This document shows positions 25,815 through 35,050 of a stretch of DNA of 64,000 nucleotides, piece by piece. Source of the DNA: Scalindua sp964344685 (GTDB lineage Bacteria; Planctomycetota; Brocadiia; Brocadiales; Scalinduaceae). The position numbers and the translations under genes are program-made. The notes under the pieces are model-generated. The model was not told the origin of the DNA and made no database searches. It worked only from the letters and a program-made list of their open reading frames with translations. The stretch lies in the NCBI GenBank assembly GCA_964344685.1, contig CAYFOK010000016.1:1-64000 (forward strand). The letters are read 5' to 3'. How positions within the stretch are numbered: the stretch's first letter is position 1; the number at the start of each line of letters is the position of its first letter.

Positions 25815-26837
25815 ATGTCTATCAAAAAATCGAGGAGAGAATTCCTTAAAGATGTAACGACGATAGGAACCGGACTCTGCACTTCATCTCTCTTATTCAG
25901 CAACAACCATTTCCTCAAAACTCTTTCCGCAGAAGATATAACTTCGCTAAGATCAAAAGTTATACTTGCAAAAGACAAGCGATTCACAAGCGTTAACGGA
26001 ACAATAGATGCTTCTGTTATCAGTATGGCCATTGACAGCGCACTATTAAAAATTACTAATTCAGAGAAGCCGCTGGATGCATGGAGAAGCCTCTTCAATA
26101 AAAACGATATAGTAGGCATCAAACTTAATTGTCTGGCAGGAAAGAGGTTTTCACCTCATACGGAAATAGTTGATGCAATCATCAACGGTATTAAATCTGC
26201 CGGGGTGAGAGAGGGTAATATAATAATATTCGAAAGGTTCAATAGAGAGTTGGAAAGCGCCGGGTTTAGCATCCGTAGACGCAGCAGTGGTTTCAAGTGT
26301 TTTGGGACAGATGATCTCCCTTCAGGAGGCTACGATTCACAACCACTGATCATCGGCAGTGTTGGAAGCTGTTTCAGTAAGATAGCATCATCACTCTGTA
26401 CAGCAATAGTAAATGTGCCGGTGCTGAAAGACCACGATCTTGCAGGTGTATCGATAGGGATGAAAAACTTTTTTGGGATTATACACAACCCCAACAAATA
26501 CCATGATAATAATTGTAATCCTTATGTTGCCGATCTCAGCAGCCACCCATTTATAAAAGATAAACTAAGGTTAATCGTCTGTGATGCTCTTAAAGCACAA
26601 TACCATGGTGGTCCGGCCTTCAAACCACAATGGACATGGGATTTCCAGGGAATGTTGATTGGAACGGACCCAGTGGCCCTGGATCGAGTCGGAGCACAGA
26701 TTATCGAGAAAAAGAGAAAAGAAGTAAATATGCCATCTCTTAAAGAGGCGGGTAGAGAGCCAAAGTATATTCAAACCGCAGCAACTTTAGGCCTGGGAGT
26801 TGACGATCCCTCGTTGATAGATGTCATAGCAATATAG
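25815..26837 (+). CDS. Tat-exported DUF362-family protein
   Basis: A 340-residue protein. The N-terminus carries a twin-arginine signal (SRREFLKD followed by a weakly hydrophobic region, cut near LSAED). The body matches DUF362: IVGIKLNCLAGKRFSPHTE, VPVLKDHDLAGVSIGMKNFFG, then a C-terminal GTDPVALDRVGAQII. Only a few cysteines are present and no ferredoxin domain, so it is the metal/redox-cofactor-free-looking single-domain type. Function of the family is not known in detail. Tat export suggests that it folds, perhaps with a cofactor, before transport. It has no obvious operon partner. Confidence 0.82.
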   Translation: MSIKKSRREFLKDVTTIGTGLCTSSLLFSNNHFLKTLSAEDITSLRSKVILAKDKRFTSVNGTIDASVISMAIDSALLKITNSEKPLDAWRSLFNKNDIVGIKLNCLAGKRFSPHTEIVDAIINGIKSAGVREGNIIIFERFNRELESAGFSIRRRSSGFKCFGTDDLPSGGYDSQPLIIGSVGSCFSKIASSLCTAIVNVPVLKDHDLAGVSIGMKNFFGIIHNPNKYHDNNCNPYVADLSSHPFIKDKLRLIVCDALKAQYHGGPAFKPQWTWDFQGMLIGTDPVALDRVGAQIIEKKRKEVNMPSLKEAGREPKYIQTAATLGLGVDDPSLIDVIAI

Positions 26838-27008
26838 AGAGAACAGACTCTGAAGAATTTCAGCATTGTAATAAAATAAGGATGTTAAAAATCAATGCCT
26901 TGCATAAACCTTAGTAAATAGATATATTTCTAACAGAAGCCAGACGGGGAATTTCCAGATTTTTTTGCAAATCTCCCTTTTTACAGATAATACCTTAAGG
27001 CAGAACTG

Positions 27009-28064
27009 ATGTATAAAAACTTATTAGTTACCGGTGGATGTGGTTTTATCGGTGCAAACTTTGTTCGTTATCTTCTTGAAGAATCTGATTTCACAGGAAA
27101 GATAATTAATATAGACAGCCTGACTTACGCTGGAAACCCTGATAACTTAAATGGAGTAGAAGAAAACTTTCCGGATCGATATCTATTCGAAAAGATTGAC
27201 ATATGTGATAAAGAGGCGGTTGAAAAAATATTTGATAAATATCAGATTGATAGCGTTTGCCACTTCGCAGCAGAATCTCATGTTGACAGGTCAATTGTTA
27301 AACCTGACACATTTATTCAAACCAATATAATAGGGACCTTTAATCTGTTGGAAGTTGCCAGAAGCCAGATAGATAATATCAAACTTTTTCACCATGTCAG
27401 CACAGATGAGGTTTTCGGCAGCCTGGGCAAAGAAGGCTTCTTCACGGAAGAAACTCCTTACAAACCTAACAGTCCTTATGCTTCATCCAAAGCGTCCTCT
27501 GATCATCTTGTGAGGGCATATCATAAGACATATCACCTGCCTGTTACAATAACCAATTGCTCCAATAATTACGGCCCATTCCAGTTTCCTGAAAAAATGA
27601 TACCCCTTATGATCCTTAATGCCATTGATGGTGAAGTTCTTCCTGTTTATGGTGACGGCTTGCACATCAGAGATTGGTTATACGTGAGAGACCACTGCAC
27701 GGCAGTCTGGATGATTATGCAAAAAGGAAATCATGGCGAGACATATAACGTGGGTGGCAATAATGAACTGGAGAATTTGAAACTTGTAGAAACTATTTGT
27801 GAAATACTGGATGAGCACAAAAATTTACCGGATCACGGACCACGAAAGAAATTGATCACGTTTGTAAAGGACAGACCCGGCCACGACCGAAGGTATGCAA
27901 TAGATTTCAGCAAATTGAAGAACGCATTAGGCTGGTTTCCAGAAGAATCGTTTGAATCAGGTATCAGGAAAACAATTCAGTGGTATATGGAGAACCAGAA
28001 TTGGACAGACAGGGTGAAGAGCGGTGAATACTTATCGTGGGTGAAAGCACACTACGGTGTCTAG
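27009..28064 (+). CDS. rfbB: dTDP-glucose 4,6-dehydratase
   Basis: A 351-residue extended short-chain dehydrogenase. It has the NAD motif VTGGCGFIGANFVRYL, the STDEVFGSL block with the dehydratase catalytic Asp-Glu pair after Thr, and PYASSKASSDHLVRAYHKTY containing the YxxxK couple. FVKDRPGHDRRYAIDFSK near the end is diagnostic of RfbB. It converts dTDP-glucose to dTDP-4-keto-6-deoxyglucose. The epimerase rfbC follows 62 bases later; rfbA and rfbD are not in the window, so the rest of a dTDP-rhamnose pathway must be elsewhere. Confidence 0.95.
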   Translation: MYKNLLVTGGCGFIGANFVRYLLEESDFTGKIINIDSLTYAGNPDNLNGVEENFPDRYLFEKIDICDKEAVEKIFDKYQIDSVCHFAAESHVDRSIVKPDTFIQTNIIGTFNLLEVARSQIDNIKLFHHVSTDEVFGSLGKEGFFTEETPYKPNSPYASSKASSDHLVRAYHKTYHLPVTITNCSNNYGPFQFPEKMIPLMILNAIDGEVLPVYGDGLHIRDWLYVRDHCTAVWMIMQKGNHGETYNVGGNNELENLKLVETICEILDEHKNLPDHGPRKKLITFVKDRPGHDRRYAIDFSKLKNALGWFPEESFESGIRKTIQWYMENQNWTDRVKSGEYLSWVKAHYGV

Positions 28065-28126
28065 TGTTTGGCTTATATAAAAAAATCACTGTACTGGCAA
28101 ACCTTACTAAATTGGAGATTTAGAAA

Positions 28127-28687
28127 TTGTCTATTAAACGCATTGAAACAGATCTTCCCGGTGTCTTACTGGTTGAGCCCAGGGTTTTTGAAGATTCCCG
28201 CGGCTTTTTCATGGAAACATTCCATCAGAAAAAATATGCTGAAGCAGGCATTGATCATACCTTTATCCAGGACAACTATTCACATTCAACACGGGGTACA
28301 CTTAGAGGGCTGCACTATCAGCTGAATCATCCGCAGGGTAAACTGGTTTATGTTATTACTGGTGAGATCTATGATGTTGCCGTTGACATCCGCCGAGGTT
28401 CTCCCAAATTTGGGAAATGGACGGGACAATATCTTTCCGATAAAAACAGACGGCAGATTTTTGTTCCTGAAGGTTTTGCTCACGGCTTTTGTGTCCTCAG
28501 TGAGACTGCGGATGTATTATACAAAACCACAGATTTGTATTACCCGGATGACGAATATGGAGTATTGTGGTCGGACCCCTCTATTGCAATAGACTGGCCG
28601 GTAGAGGTACCGGTTGTGTCAGATAAAGATAAACTATTTCCAGGATTAAATGAAGCGCCAGAAAAACATCTTCCAATTTACAAATAA
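28127..28687 (+). CDS. rfbC: dTDP-4-dehydrorhamnose 3,5-epimerase
   Basis: A 186-residue cupin enzyme. Family blocks are LVEPRVFEDSRGFFMETFHQ, FIQDNYSHSTRGTLRGLHYQ, GEIYDVAVDIRRGSP and FVPEGFAHGFCVLSE, containing the catalytic His in RGLHYQ and the Tyr/Asp region of the active site. The start is a TTG at 28127 with GGAG 9 bases upstream; no ATG gives a better fit. It completes the second step after RfbB. Confidence 0.95.
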   Translation: MSIKRIETDLPGVLLVEPRVFEDSRGFFMETFHQKKYAEAGIDHTFIQDNYSHSTRGTLRGLHYQLNHPQGKLVYVITGEIYDVAVDIRRGSPKFGKWTGQYLSDKNRRQIFVPEGFAHGFCVLSETADVLYKTTDLYYPDDEYGVLWSDPSIAIDWPVEVPVVSDKDKLFPGLNEAPEKHLPIYK

Positions 28688-28749
28688 TGTTTTCGCTAAA
28701 AGAGAACTTGGTCTCAATAATTTAAATAATAACTGGCTACTTACATAAT

Positions 28750-28779
28750 TTGACAACAGCACTGTTTTACTACTATCAT
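28750..28779 (+). promoter_or_regulatory. sigma-70-type promoter for the FAD-oxidoreductase/CNB pair
   Basis: TTGACA at 28750-28755, 18-base spacer, TATCAT at 28774-28779 (6/6 and 5/6 matches). A second TTGACA lies at 28783-28788 but has no good -10 at proper distance. The next gene starts at 28835. Confidence 0.55.
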
Positions 28780-28834
28780 AGCTTGACAGTTCTTCCTTCA
28801 ATTGTATGTAGGTTAGACTTTTTATTTGTACGGT

Positions 28835-30205
28835 ATGAATAATTTGAAAGAGAATTCAAGCTTTGAGCTTGATGACGGTGCCAGGATTGCTGTCATAGGT
28901 GGAGGCCCTGCAGGCTCATTCTTCAGTATTTTTGCCCTCAAACTGGCGAAACAAATCGGGAAAGATATAGACCTGACTATTTACGAAAACAAAACTTTTT
29001 CAACCGAAGGGCCTTCCAGCTGCAATATGTGTGCGGGGGTTATCTCTGAATCCCTGGTGCAAATGCTTGCTATCGAAGGTATTTGCCTGAAAGCACCGAT
29101 AGTTCAACGTGCAATTGATACCTACTGTTTCCAAACTACTGGTGGTGATGTATTTCTCAACAGCCCCAGTAAGCAGAAAGGGATTGCTACTGTTTATAGA
29201 GGGGGAGGTCCTGTTAATCAAACTGATGAAGTATCGATTCATGCAAGAAAGAGCTTTGACGACTTTCTATTGGACTGTGCTCAAAATGAGGGTGCAAAAA
29301 TCGAAAATATAAGAATTGAAGATATTAAGCTGAACAACGGAAGGCCAATTGTATTTTCAAAAAAAGGCAAGCTCTCTGAAGCCGATCTTGTAGTTGGCGC
29401 CTGTGGGATTAACAGCAAAACCATTAAAGTATTTGAAGAGCTTGGAACCGGTTATACCTGCCCTTCTACAATCAAGGCGTATCAATCAGAAATACAGATA
29501 GGAGAGCACAATGTATCAACTCAGTTTGGCAATGCTGTTTACGTATTCCTTATAAATCAGCCCGGGGTAAAATTTGCAGCTATAACGCCCAAAGGTTCGT
29601 ATGTAACCGTTAGTATGCTCGGTAAGGATATAACCAGGCAAACCATAATGGATTTCCTTAACCATCCCGATGTGAAAAAGAAATTCCCTGATGCATGGAA
29701 TATTCCTGACACTTTCTGCCGCTGCATACCAAAAATTAATGTAGGTGCTGCCAGGCATCCTTTTGCCGACAGAATAGTTATGATAGGAGACGCATGTTCT
29801 GCACGTTTATACAAAGACGGAATCGGTTCCGCCTATCTTACAGCAAAGGCAGCCGCAAATACCGCTATTCTCTATGGAGTAGACGAAACTGCTTTTCACA
29901 AACATTTCTATCCAACATGCAGGAAAATTGACAGGGATAATATTTTTGGTAAGATTATGTTCTCCTTTACTGATATCATAAATAAAACACCCATTCTGCG
30001 TGAAGCACTGTTAAATGCTTCACGAAATGAGCAGAAAAACCCTGAGTCAGGCTACAGATGCAGTACCATATTATGGGATACATTTACCGGCAACGAACAG
30101 TATACAGAAATTTTCATACGAGCATTTCACTACAAACTGTTTTTAAGAATTGCAGTAAACATCTTTAATGCTATCTTTATTCGTTTTAATAAATTTTGGA
30201 GATAA
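28835..30205 (+). CDS. FAD-dependent oxidoreductase, geranylgeranyl-reductase/halogenase-like
   Basis: A 456-residue flavoprotein. The N-terminal FAD motif is VIGGGPAGSFFSIFALKLA; a second FAD block near the middle is RIVMIGDACSARLYKDGIGSAY, typical of the para-hydroxybenzoate hydroxylase/geranylgeranyl reductase superfamily. It has a cysteine pair in SSCNMCAGV near residue 65. The ATG at 28835 is chosen; an in-frame TTG nine bases earlier has no support. The last 30 residues are hydrophobic and basic, perhaps a membrane-associating helix. It is followed after 3 bases by a cyclic-nucleotide-binding protein. Substrate unknown; oxidation or reduction of a lipid or quinone is possible. Confidence 0.75.
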   Translation: MNNLKENSSFELDDGARIAVIGGGPAGSFFSIFALKLAKQIGKDIDLTIYENKTFSTEGPSSCNMCAGVISESLVQMLAIEGICLKAPIVQRAIDTYCFQTTGGDVFLNSPSKQKGIATVYRGGGPVNQTDEVSIHARKSFDDFLLDCAQNEGAKIENIRIEDIKLNNGRPIVFSKKGKLSEADLVVGACGINSKTIKVFEELGTGYTCPSTIKAYQSEIQIGEHNVSTQFGNAVYVFLINQPGVKFAAITPKGSYVTVSMLGKDITRQTIMDFLNHPDVKKKFPDAWNIPDTFCRCIPKINVGAARHPFADRIVMIGDACSARLYKDGIGSAYLTAKAAANTAILYGVDETAFHKHFYPTCRKIDRDNIFGKIMFSFTDIINKTPILREALLNASRNEQKNPESGYRCSTILWDTFTGNEQYTEIFIRAFHYKLFLRIAVNIFNAIFIRFNKFWR

Positions 30206-30208
30206 TTC

Positions 30209-30619
30209 ATGAAGGATAATGATGATTCTTTAGGTAAGGATTATAAGGATGGAGATAATATTTTCGTAGAAAATTCGGTTGGTAGAGAGATGTACATTAT
30301 CTTAAGCGGGAAAGTTAAGGTAATAAAAGAGAAAGATGGTGTGGAAACCATACTTGCAACACTGCAGGAGGGTGATTTCTTTGGAGAGATGTCACTCTTT
30401 GACAATAACCCTCGCTCTGCCACCGTAAAGGCATTGGGAGATGTAAAACTTCTTGAAATAAATCAGAAAAATTTCTTGAAAAAAATCAGTAGAGATCCCA
30501 GCTTAGCATTCAGAATGCTAGAAAAAATGAGTGAGCGCATCAGGGCAACAGATGAGAAAATTTTGAATTGCACCGTTGAAATACAGGATTTTATTGAAGA
30601 TCATCAGGAATTTGTTTAA
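30209..30619 (+). CDS. cyclic-nucleotide-binding (Crp-type sensor) domain protein
   Basis: A 136-residue stand-alone cNMP-binding fold: GDNIFVENSVGREMYIILSG, then GDFFGEMSLFDNNPRSATVKA, which contains the phosphate-binding cassette. No DNA-binding helix-turn-helix follows; the C-terminus is a helix. The cassette has PRSAT where cAMP binders have R-S/T-A, so nucleotide binding is plausible. Because it is only 3 bases from the FAD enzyme, it may regulate or accompany it. Confidence 0.8.
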   Translation: MKDNDDSLGKDYKDGDNIFVENSVGREMYIILSGKVKVIKEKDGVETILATLQEGDFFGEMSLFDNNPRSATVKALGDVKLLEINQKNFLKKISRDPSLAFRMLEKMSERIRATDEKILNCTVEIQDFIEDHQEFV

Positions 30620-30800
30620 AGAAAGACCCTTTCCATATTAAGCTATTTAATATAAAATACTTTAAATAGCACAGCCAGCCGCTGGTGTTATGACCTGAAC
30701 TCTATACCGAATACTTGATTTATTTCTTGTTCTTCATGTTTTTTACATTCTAACTATATCCATTATCATTGATAACCTGCAAAATCTCAGAGACGTAATT

Positions 30801-33134
30801 ATGTCAAAGACCGATCGTTACCACCATGATATTAAAAAGATTATATCATTAAATAAGCTAGCTGTTGAATACTACGACGACAACGACCTGGAAAAAGCAT
30901 ATAACACCTGTATGAAAATATACGAATTAGAACCCGCACCTGATATCCTCAGGCAAAGAGTGGACCTGGGCACTCACCACATGCGATACCATATGATATT
31001 GGGTGAAATTTGCTATATTAACGGCAATTATCCTAAGGCCATAAAAATTCTAAACCGTCTTAAGTCCCTTGGTAAACATTTTTCTGACAAGTACATTGTT
31101 CTGGCCAAAATACATTTGGAGAATGGTGATTGCATGAAAGCCCTTCAAGAATATGAAGAGATGACTGTAGAATGCCCACAACGCTTTAAATCAATATCGA
31201 GCGGAATATTAAAAATTATTAAAACGGATCCCTTTATTGAACAATCTTATAAACAGTTATATAACTTATACAAGAAGAGAGGCAAAGAAGATTCTTTAAT
31301 CTCCGAATTTATAGAAAGGGTTCAAGGGGACGAACATAACAGGCAGAGCCTTCTTAATGTGTTGGAACATCTTTATTACCTTTCAGGACAAACTTCTAAG
31401 GCCATACCTCTTCTGATTAAACACCAGAAAGAGTACCCTAAAGACGCAAACCCGTCATACCTTTTAGGAAATATTTATCTGGAATCCTGCAAGTATGACG
31501 AAGCAATTATTCAATATAATAGAGTAATTGAACTGGCCCCTTCCAGAAAAACAAATATTATCTCGTCTATAGAAAAAACAGTTGATAATAAAGACACTGA
31601 CAAAAATATTATTAAATACCTGATAGATTTTTATATAGATGTAGGCAATCTGGAACAGGCAGAAAAAAGGCTTGATCAGCTTTTGAAAGTAGAACCAGAT
31701 AATGCAAATTACCAGAACAAAATGGAAAAGGTCCTTACTAAACTGATTCCAGATTATTTTCACGATAACTTACTGGATTACTGTATTTCAAAAACTGAGA
31801 AATTGATAAATCTCAGACCGGAAGACACAAGATATAGGAAAATGCTAAAGGATATCAGAAATATAAATATTCGGAGAAAAATCACTGAATATGAGAACAA
31901 ACTTGAAACTGATGATCTTAATGAAGATGAGACAAATATACTTAATTTTAATTTAGCAATGCTTTATACATATACTGGCACAAATGAAGAACGCACAATC
32001 TCACTTTTCCAGAGTGTTGCCAAATCTAACTCCGGTAAGAGGGTTGTAGCACTTTTACGGTTAGGCCTGTACTCTCTTGACAAAGGAAATAATGATAAAG
32101 CTATTGATTATTTCAATATGATTTCGGCACTGTACGTACCGACCAAAGAAAAACTGCAGCTTTTCTACCAGATAGCAAGTGCATGTGAAAAAAATAGCTT
32201 ACTCGATGATGCAAAATTATATTATGGCAAAATTCTTTCTATAGATCTACAGTACAAGGATGTGTCAAAACGGCTGGAAACGATTTCTGCTTTAACAGCA
32301 TCGTCAGAAGGCAAAGCGCTATTGACAATCTTAAACCAGCGTTTTGAAAATATCACGAAAATAGGCGAAGACAATGTCTGGGTCTTTTACAAAGCGGTAG
32401 ATAAATCACTCAAACACAATGTTGTTATCAAAGTAATCAAAAAAGACATCAGGCATAATAAAGCTGCACTAACGCGTTTTATTACTGATATACAATCTAT
32501 CAATAAATTTCAACATAATGGTATAGTCAAGGTCTATGATGTTAATATAGATACACTTTGCTACATGGTTCTGGAGTATATTGATAGTGAGAGCCTTGCG
32601 ACCATCAAAAAGAAAAAGGAGTTTTCGTGGCAGGAAGTATTAAAGATCGCTATAAATATTTGTGATACAATCAAAAATGCCCACGATCATGGCGTCATTC
32701 ACAGGGATTTGAAACCTGACCATATTAGGCTAACCAAAGACGACACCGTAAAAATTACTGGTTTTGGACTGGCACACATCATAAATATCGCAATGATTAA
32801 TCAAACAAACCAGGAAAACGAAATGCCTCTATATAAGTCACCGGAACAAATAAGAGGAGATGAAGAAGTGGTGGATGAAAGAAGTGATATTTATTCACTT
32901 GGAATCACACTTTATGAATTGCTTACCGGGCATTTACCTTTTCATGATGGAGATATTGCATACAAGCATATTAATGAACTGCCGGAACCTCCGAGTAACA
33001 AAGACCCGGAAATACCAAAATGGCTGGATAAAATAATACTGCAATGTCTGGAGAAAAACCCTTCTGATCGGTACCAGAAAATGGGCTTTCTGCAGAAAGC
33101 GCTGGAATCGTATTCAAGATTTTACCTGGATTAA
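30801..33134 (+). CDS. TPR-repeat protein with C-terminal serine/threonine pseudokinase
   Basis: A 777-residue soluble protein. Residues 10-490 hold many tetratricopeptide-like repeats (for example ASYLLGNIYLESCKYDEAI-type units). Residues about 510-775 are a Hanks-type kinase fold with VVIKVIK (Lys544), HRDLKPDH (Asp636), SPEQ and DERSDIYSLGITLYELLTG. Two metal-binding positions are altered: KPDN is KPDH (His641 for Asn) and DFG is GFG (Gly654 for Asp, GGT for GAT). The glycine-rich loop is also not recognisable (KIGEDNVWVFYKA). I therefore predict a catalytically dead kinase that acts as a scaffold or binding switch, not a normal kinase. Confidence 0.85.
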   Translation: MSKTDRYHHDIKKIISLNKLAVEYYDDNDLEKAYNTCMKIYELEPAPDILRQRVDLGTHHMRYHMILGEICYINGNYPKAIKILNRLKSLGKHFSDKYIVLAKIHLENGDCMKALQEYEEMTVECPQRFKSISSGILKIIKTDPFIEQSYKQLYNLYKKRGKEDSLISEFIERVQGDEHNRQSLLNVLEHLYYLSGQTSKAIPLLIKHQKEYPKDANPSYLLGNIYLESCKYDEAIIQYNRVIELAPSRKTNIISSIEKTVDNKDTDKNIIKYLIDFYIDVGNLEQAEKRLDQLLKVEPDNANYQNKMEKVLTKLIPDYFHDNLLDYCISKTEKLINLRPEDTRYRKMLKDIRNINIRRKITEYENKLETDDLNEDETNILNFNLAMLYTYTGTNEERTISLFQSVAKSNSGKRVVALLRLGLYSLDKGNNDKAIDYFNMISALYVPTKEKLQLFYQIASACEKNSLLDDAKLYYGKILSIDLQYKDVSKRLETISALTASSEGKALLTILNQRFENITKIGEDNVWVFYKAVDKSLKHNVVIKVIKKDIRHNKAALTRFITDIQSINKFQHNGIVKVYDVNIDTLCYMVLEYIDSESLATIKKKKEFSWQEVLKIAINICDTIKNAHDHGVIHRDLKPDHIRLTKDDTVKITGFGLAHIINIAMINQTNQENEMPLYKSPEQIRGDEEVVDERSDIYSLGITLYELLTGHLPFHDGDIAYKHINELPEPPSNKDPEIPKWLDKIILQCLEKNPSDRYQKMGFLQKALESYSRFYLD

Positions 33135-33248
33135 TCTGGAATATTCCGGAGTGTATACTAATTCATAAGGCAATTAAAAAAATAAATACTCTCCTTCGTA
33201 ATTCTTGAGGCCATAGTTTTCAATTGGCTATTGTGAAATCCTTATTTA

Positions 33249-34811
33249 TTAATTATTAACAGATTTTTCCAGCCCATATTTTTTTATGCGGTATCTTAAT
33301 TTATCACGGCTAAGCCCCAATAAACGTGCAGCCATACTCTGGTTCCACGAACATTCAAGCAAAGTTTTGTAAATCGTATCCTTTTCCATTTCAAAAATAG
33401 ATCTAGTCTTTTCTGGCTCCGCAATCTTTCTATCAAATACGCCCTTTTTTCTATATTGGATTTCATCCGGCAGGTCATCAATATGAATAACATCATCTTC
33501 TGCCAGTACTACAGCCCTTTCAACAATATTTTCCAATTCTCTTATATTACCCGGATAGTCATAACCTGTTAAAGCATCCATACACTCTTTATCAAACTTA
33601 TGAGCTGACTTACTCAACTCATTACCGTATTTCTCAAGAAAAAATTCTGCGAAAGCAGGAATATCTTCCCGCCTCTCTCTTAAAGGCGGCAGCTGGAAGA
33701 CAATGACTTTAAGACGGTAATAGAGGTCTCTTCTAAATAGATTCTGCTCTACTGCTTTTTCTAAATCACTGTTTGTTGCAGCTATTATACGGATATCTGT
33801 TGTAAGGGTCCTGGTGCTGCCTACACGTTCAAATACCTTTTCCTGTAATATCCTTAAAAGCTTGGTTTGTATCGATTTGTCAATTTCTCCGATCTCATCG
33901 AGGAAAACGGTCCCACTGTCAGCAATCTCAAATCTGCCTACTTTTAGCTTATCCGCGCCTGTAAATGCTCCTTTTTCGTGCCCAAACAGTTCACTTTCCA
34001 GGAGAGTCGGTGATAGAACAGAGCAATTAACGGTGACAAACGGGTTATCTTTCCGGCTGCTTTGTTCATGGATAGTACGCGCAATGACGCCTTTGCCGGT
34101 CCCGGATTCACCAAGAATCAGGACATTGCTTTTCGTGTCCTTCAGCTTATTAATAGACTGCAGTATTTTCTTCATTTTTTTACTTTTACCAATTACCAGG
34201 CCTTCTGAACTTAACTGTGATTTAAGCGCATAATTCGTTCTCTGTAAGTTATCATAACTCTTGGCATTTGAGACTGACACGGCAGCTAAATTACTCATTA
34301 TTGTAGCAACGGCAATATCATCATCGTTAAATGATGTACCATCACGCTTATTCAACAACTCAACACAACCGATCGTCTTGCCCTTTACACTCAACGGAAC
34401 ACACAAAACACTTTCAGTCTTAAATCCTGAAAGCTTATCAATCTCTGTAAAATGGTGCGGATTTTTCTTGGCATCAAAAACCACAACTACCTTTCCTGAA
34501 TCTACACAGTATCCGGCAATTCCCTTTCCAGCCGGAAACCTGACATTTACAATCGCATGAGAAGCAGGACCTGTTGCGTAACGAATAACCAGATCACTAC
34601 TTGTATCACAGATTAATATAATGGATGCAGCAACTGAATTAGTCAGTTTTGTGGCATGAATTATAACCTGTTCAAGCACATGGTTTAATTCCAGTTTGGA
34701 ATTAATAATGGCACTTGCCTCAAGGATATCATGTAAATGAGCTTCCTTCAGATTTTTGTTATTGACGATATCATCAACATTTAAACTTGTTGTTCCGTCT
34801 AATTTACGCAT
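33249..34811 (-). CDS. sigma-54-dependent transcriptional activator with GAF sensor
   Basis: A 520-residue activator. A GAF domain occupies about residues 35-180. The AAA+ domain (about 200-430) has Walker A GESGTGKG, the sigma-54 contact loop GAFTGA, and Walker B-type VFLDEIGEI. A Fis-type helix-turn-helix closes the protein (WNQSMAARLLGLSRDKLRYRI). ATG 34811 is preferred to a TTG at 34823 because a GGAG lies between them at proper spacing. There is no receiver domain, so a small ligand sensed by GAF controls it, as in NifA/FhlA-type activators. It is divergent from the NfeD/FloA operon, with paired dyads between them. Confidence 0.93.
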   Translation of the reverse strand: MRKLDGTTSLNVDDIVNNKNLKEAHLHDILEASAIINSKLELNHVLEQVIIHATKLTNSVAASIILICDTSSDLVIRYATGPASHAIVNVRFPAGKGIAGYCVDSGKVVVVFDAKKNPHHFTEIDKLSGFKTESVLCVPLSVKGKTIGCVELLNKRDGTSFNDDDIAVATIMSNLAAVSVSNAKSYDNLQRTNYALKSQLSSEGLVIGKSKKMKKILQSINKLKDTKSNVLILGESGTGKGVIARTIHEQSSRKDNPFVTVNCSVLSPTLLESELFGHEKGAFTGADKLKVGRFEIADSGTVFLDEIGEIDKSIQTKLLRILQEKVFERVGSTRTLTTDIRIIAATNSDLEKAVEQNLFRRDLYYRLKVIVFQLPPLRERREDIPAFAEFFLEKYGNELSKSAHKFDKECMDALTGYDYPGNIRELENIVERAVVLAEDDVIHIDDLPDEIQYRKKGVFDRKIAEPEKTRSIFEMEKDTIYKTLLECSWNQSMAARLLGLSRDKLRYRIKKYGLEKSVNN

Positions 34812-34856
34812 AATTTTCTCCAAATTATAAAATATTGTGGAATGCTACAAGCTTTA

Positions 34857-34904
34857 TACCCAAAAGTCAACATTTTTTGGGTAAAAACTGGGGAATATTA
34901 CCCA
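34857..34904. promoter_or_regulatory. pair of dyads with TGGGTA/TACCCA arms (candidate operators)
   Basis: Between the divergent activator and the NfeD operon are TACCCAAAA (34857-34865) with its complement TTTTGGGTA (34875-34883), and directly after it TGGG (34889) ... CCCA (34904) around AATATT. Three TACCC-type half-sites in 48 bases is more than expected by chance. These may be binding sites for the adjacent activator or its autoregulation. That link is inference. Confidence 0.4.
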
Positions 34905-34977
34905 TTAAAATATGTGCTGCTATCACTCTTACAATTAAAAACAACTTTTAATTGGATACTCTCTAATACTATTGAAG

Positions 34978-35006
34978 TTGACAAGCATTCTAATTTCTGA
35001 TAAATT
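34978..35006 (+). promoter_or_regulatory. sigma-70-type promoter of the NfeD/FloA operon
   Basis: A perfect TTGACA (34978-34983), 17-base spacer and TAAATT (35001-35006, 4 of 6). It lies 45 bases before the NfeD start at 35051 and downstream of the dyads, a sensible place for a promoter that an upstream-bound protein could modulate. Confidence 0.5.
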
Positions 35007-35050
35007 TCATTGTCGGTATTGCCATTGGCACCTTATGGTAAGTATCTATT

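Noticed and set aside
28068..28325. 85-codon plus-strand frame over the start of rfbC
   Set aside because: It overlaps rfbC almost fully; rfbC has all family motifs and a ribosome binding site, so this is a shadow frame.
35027..35045. TTGGCACC string resembling a sigma-54 -24 element before the NfeD gene
   Set aside because: No GC dinucleotide at the required -12 position, and it would lie too close to the start codon.
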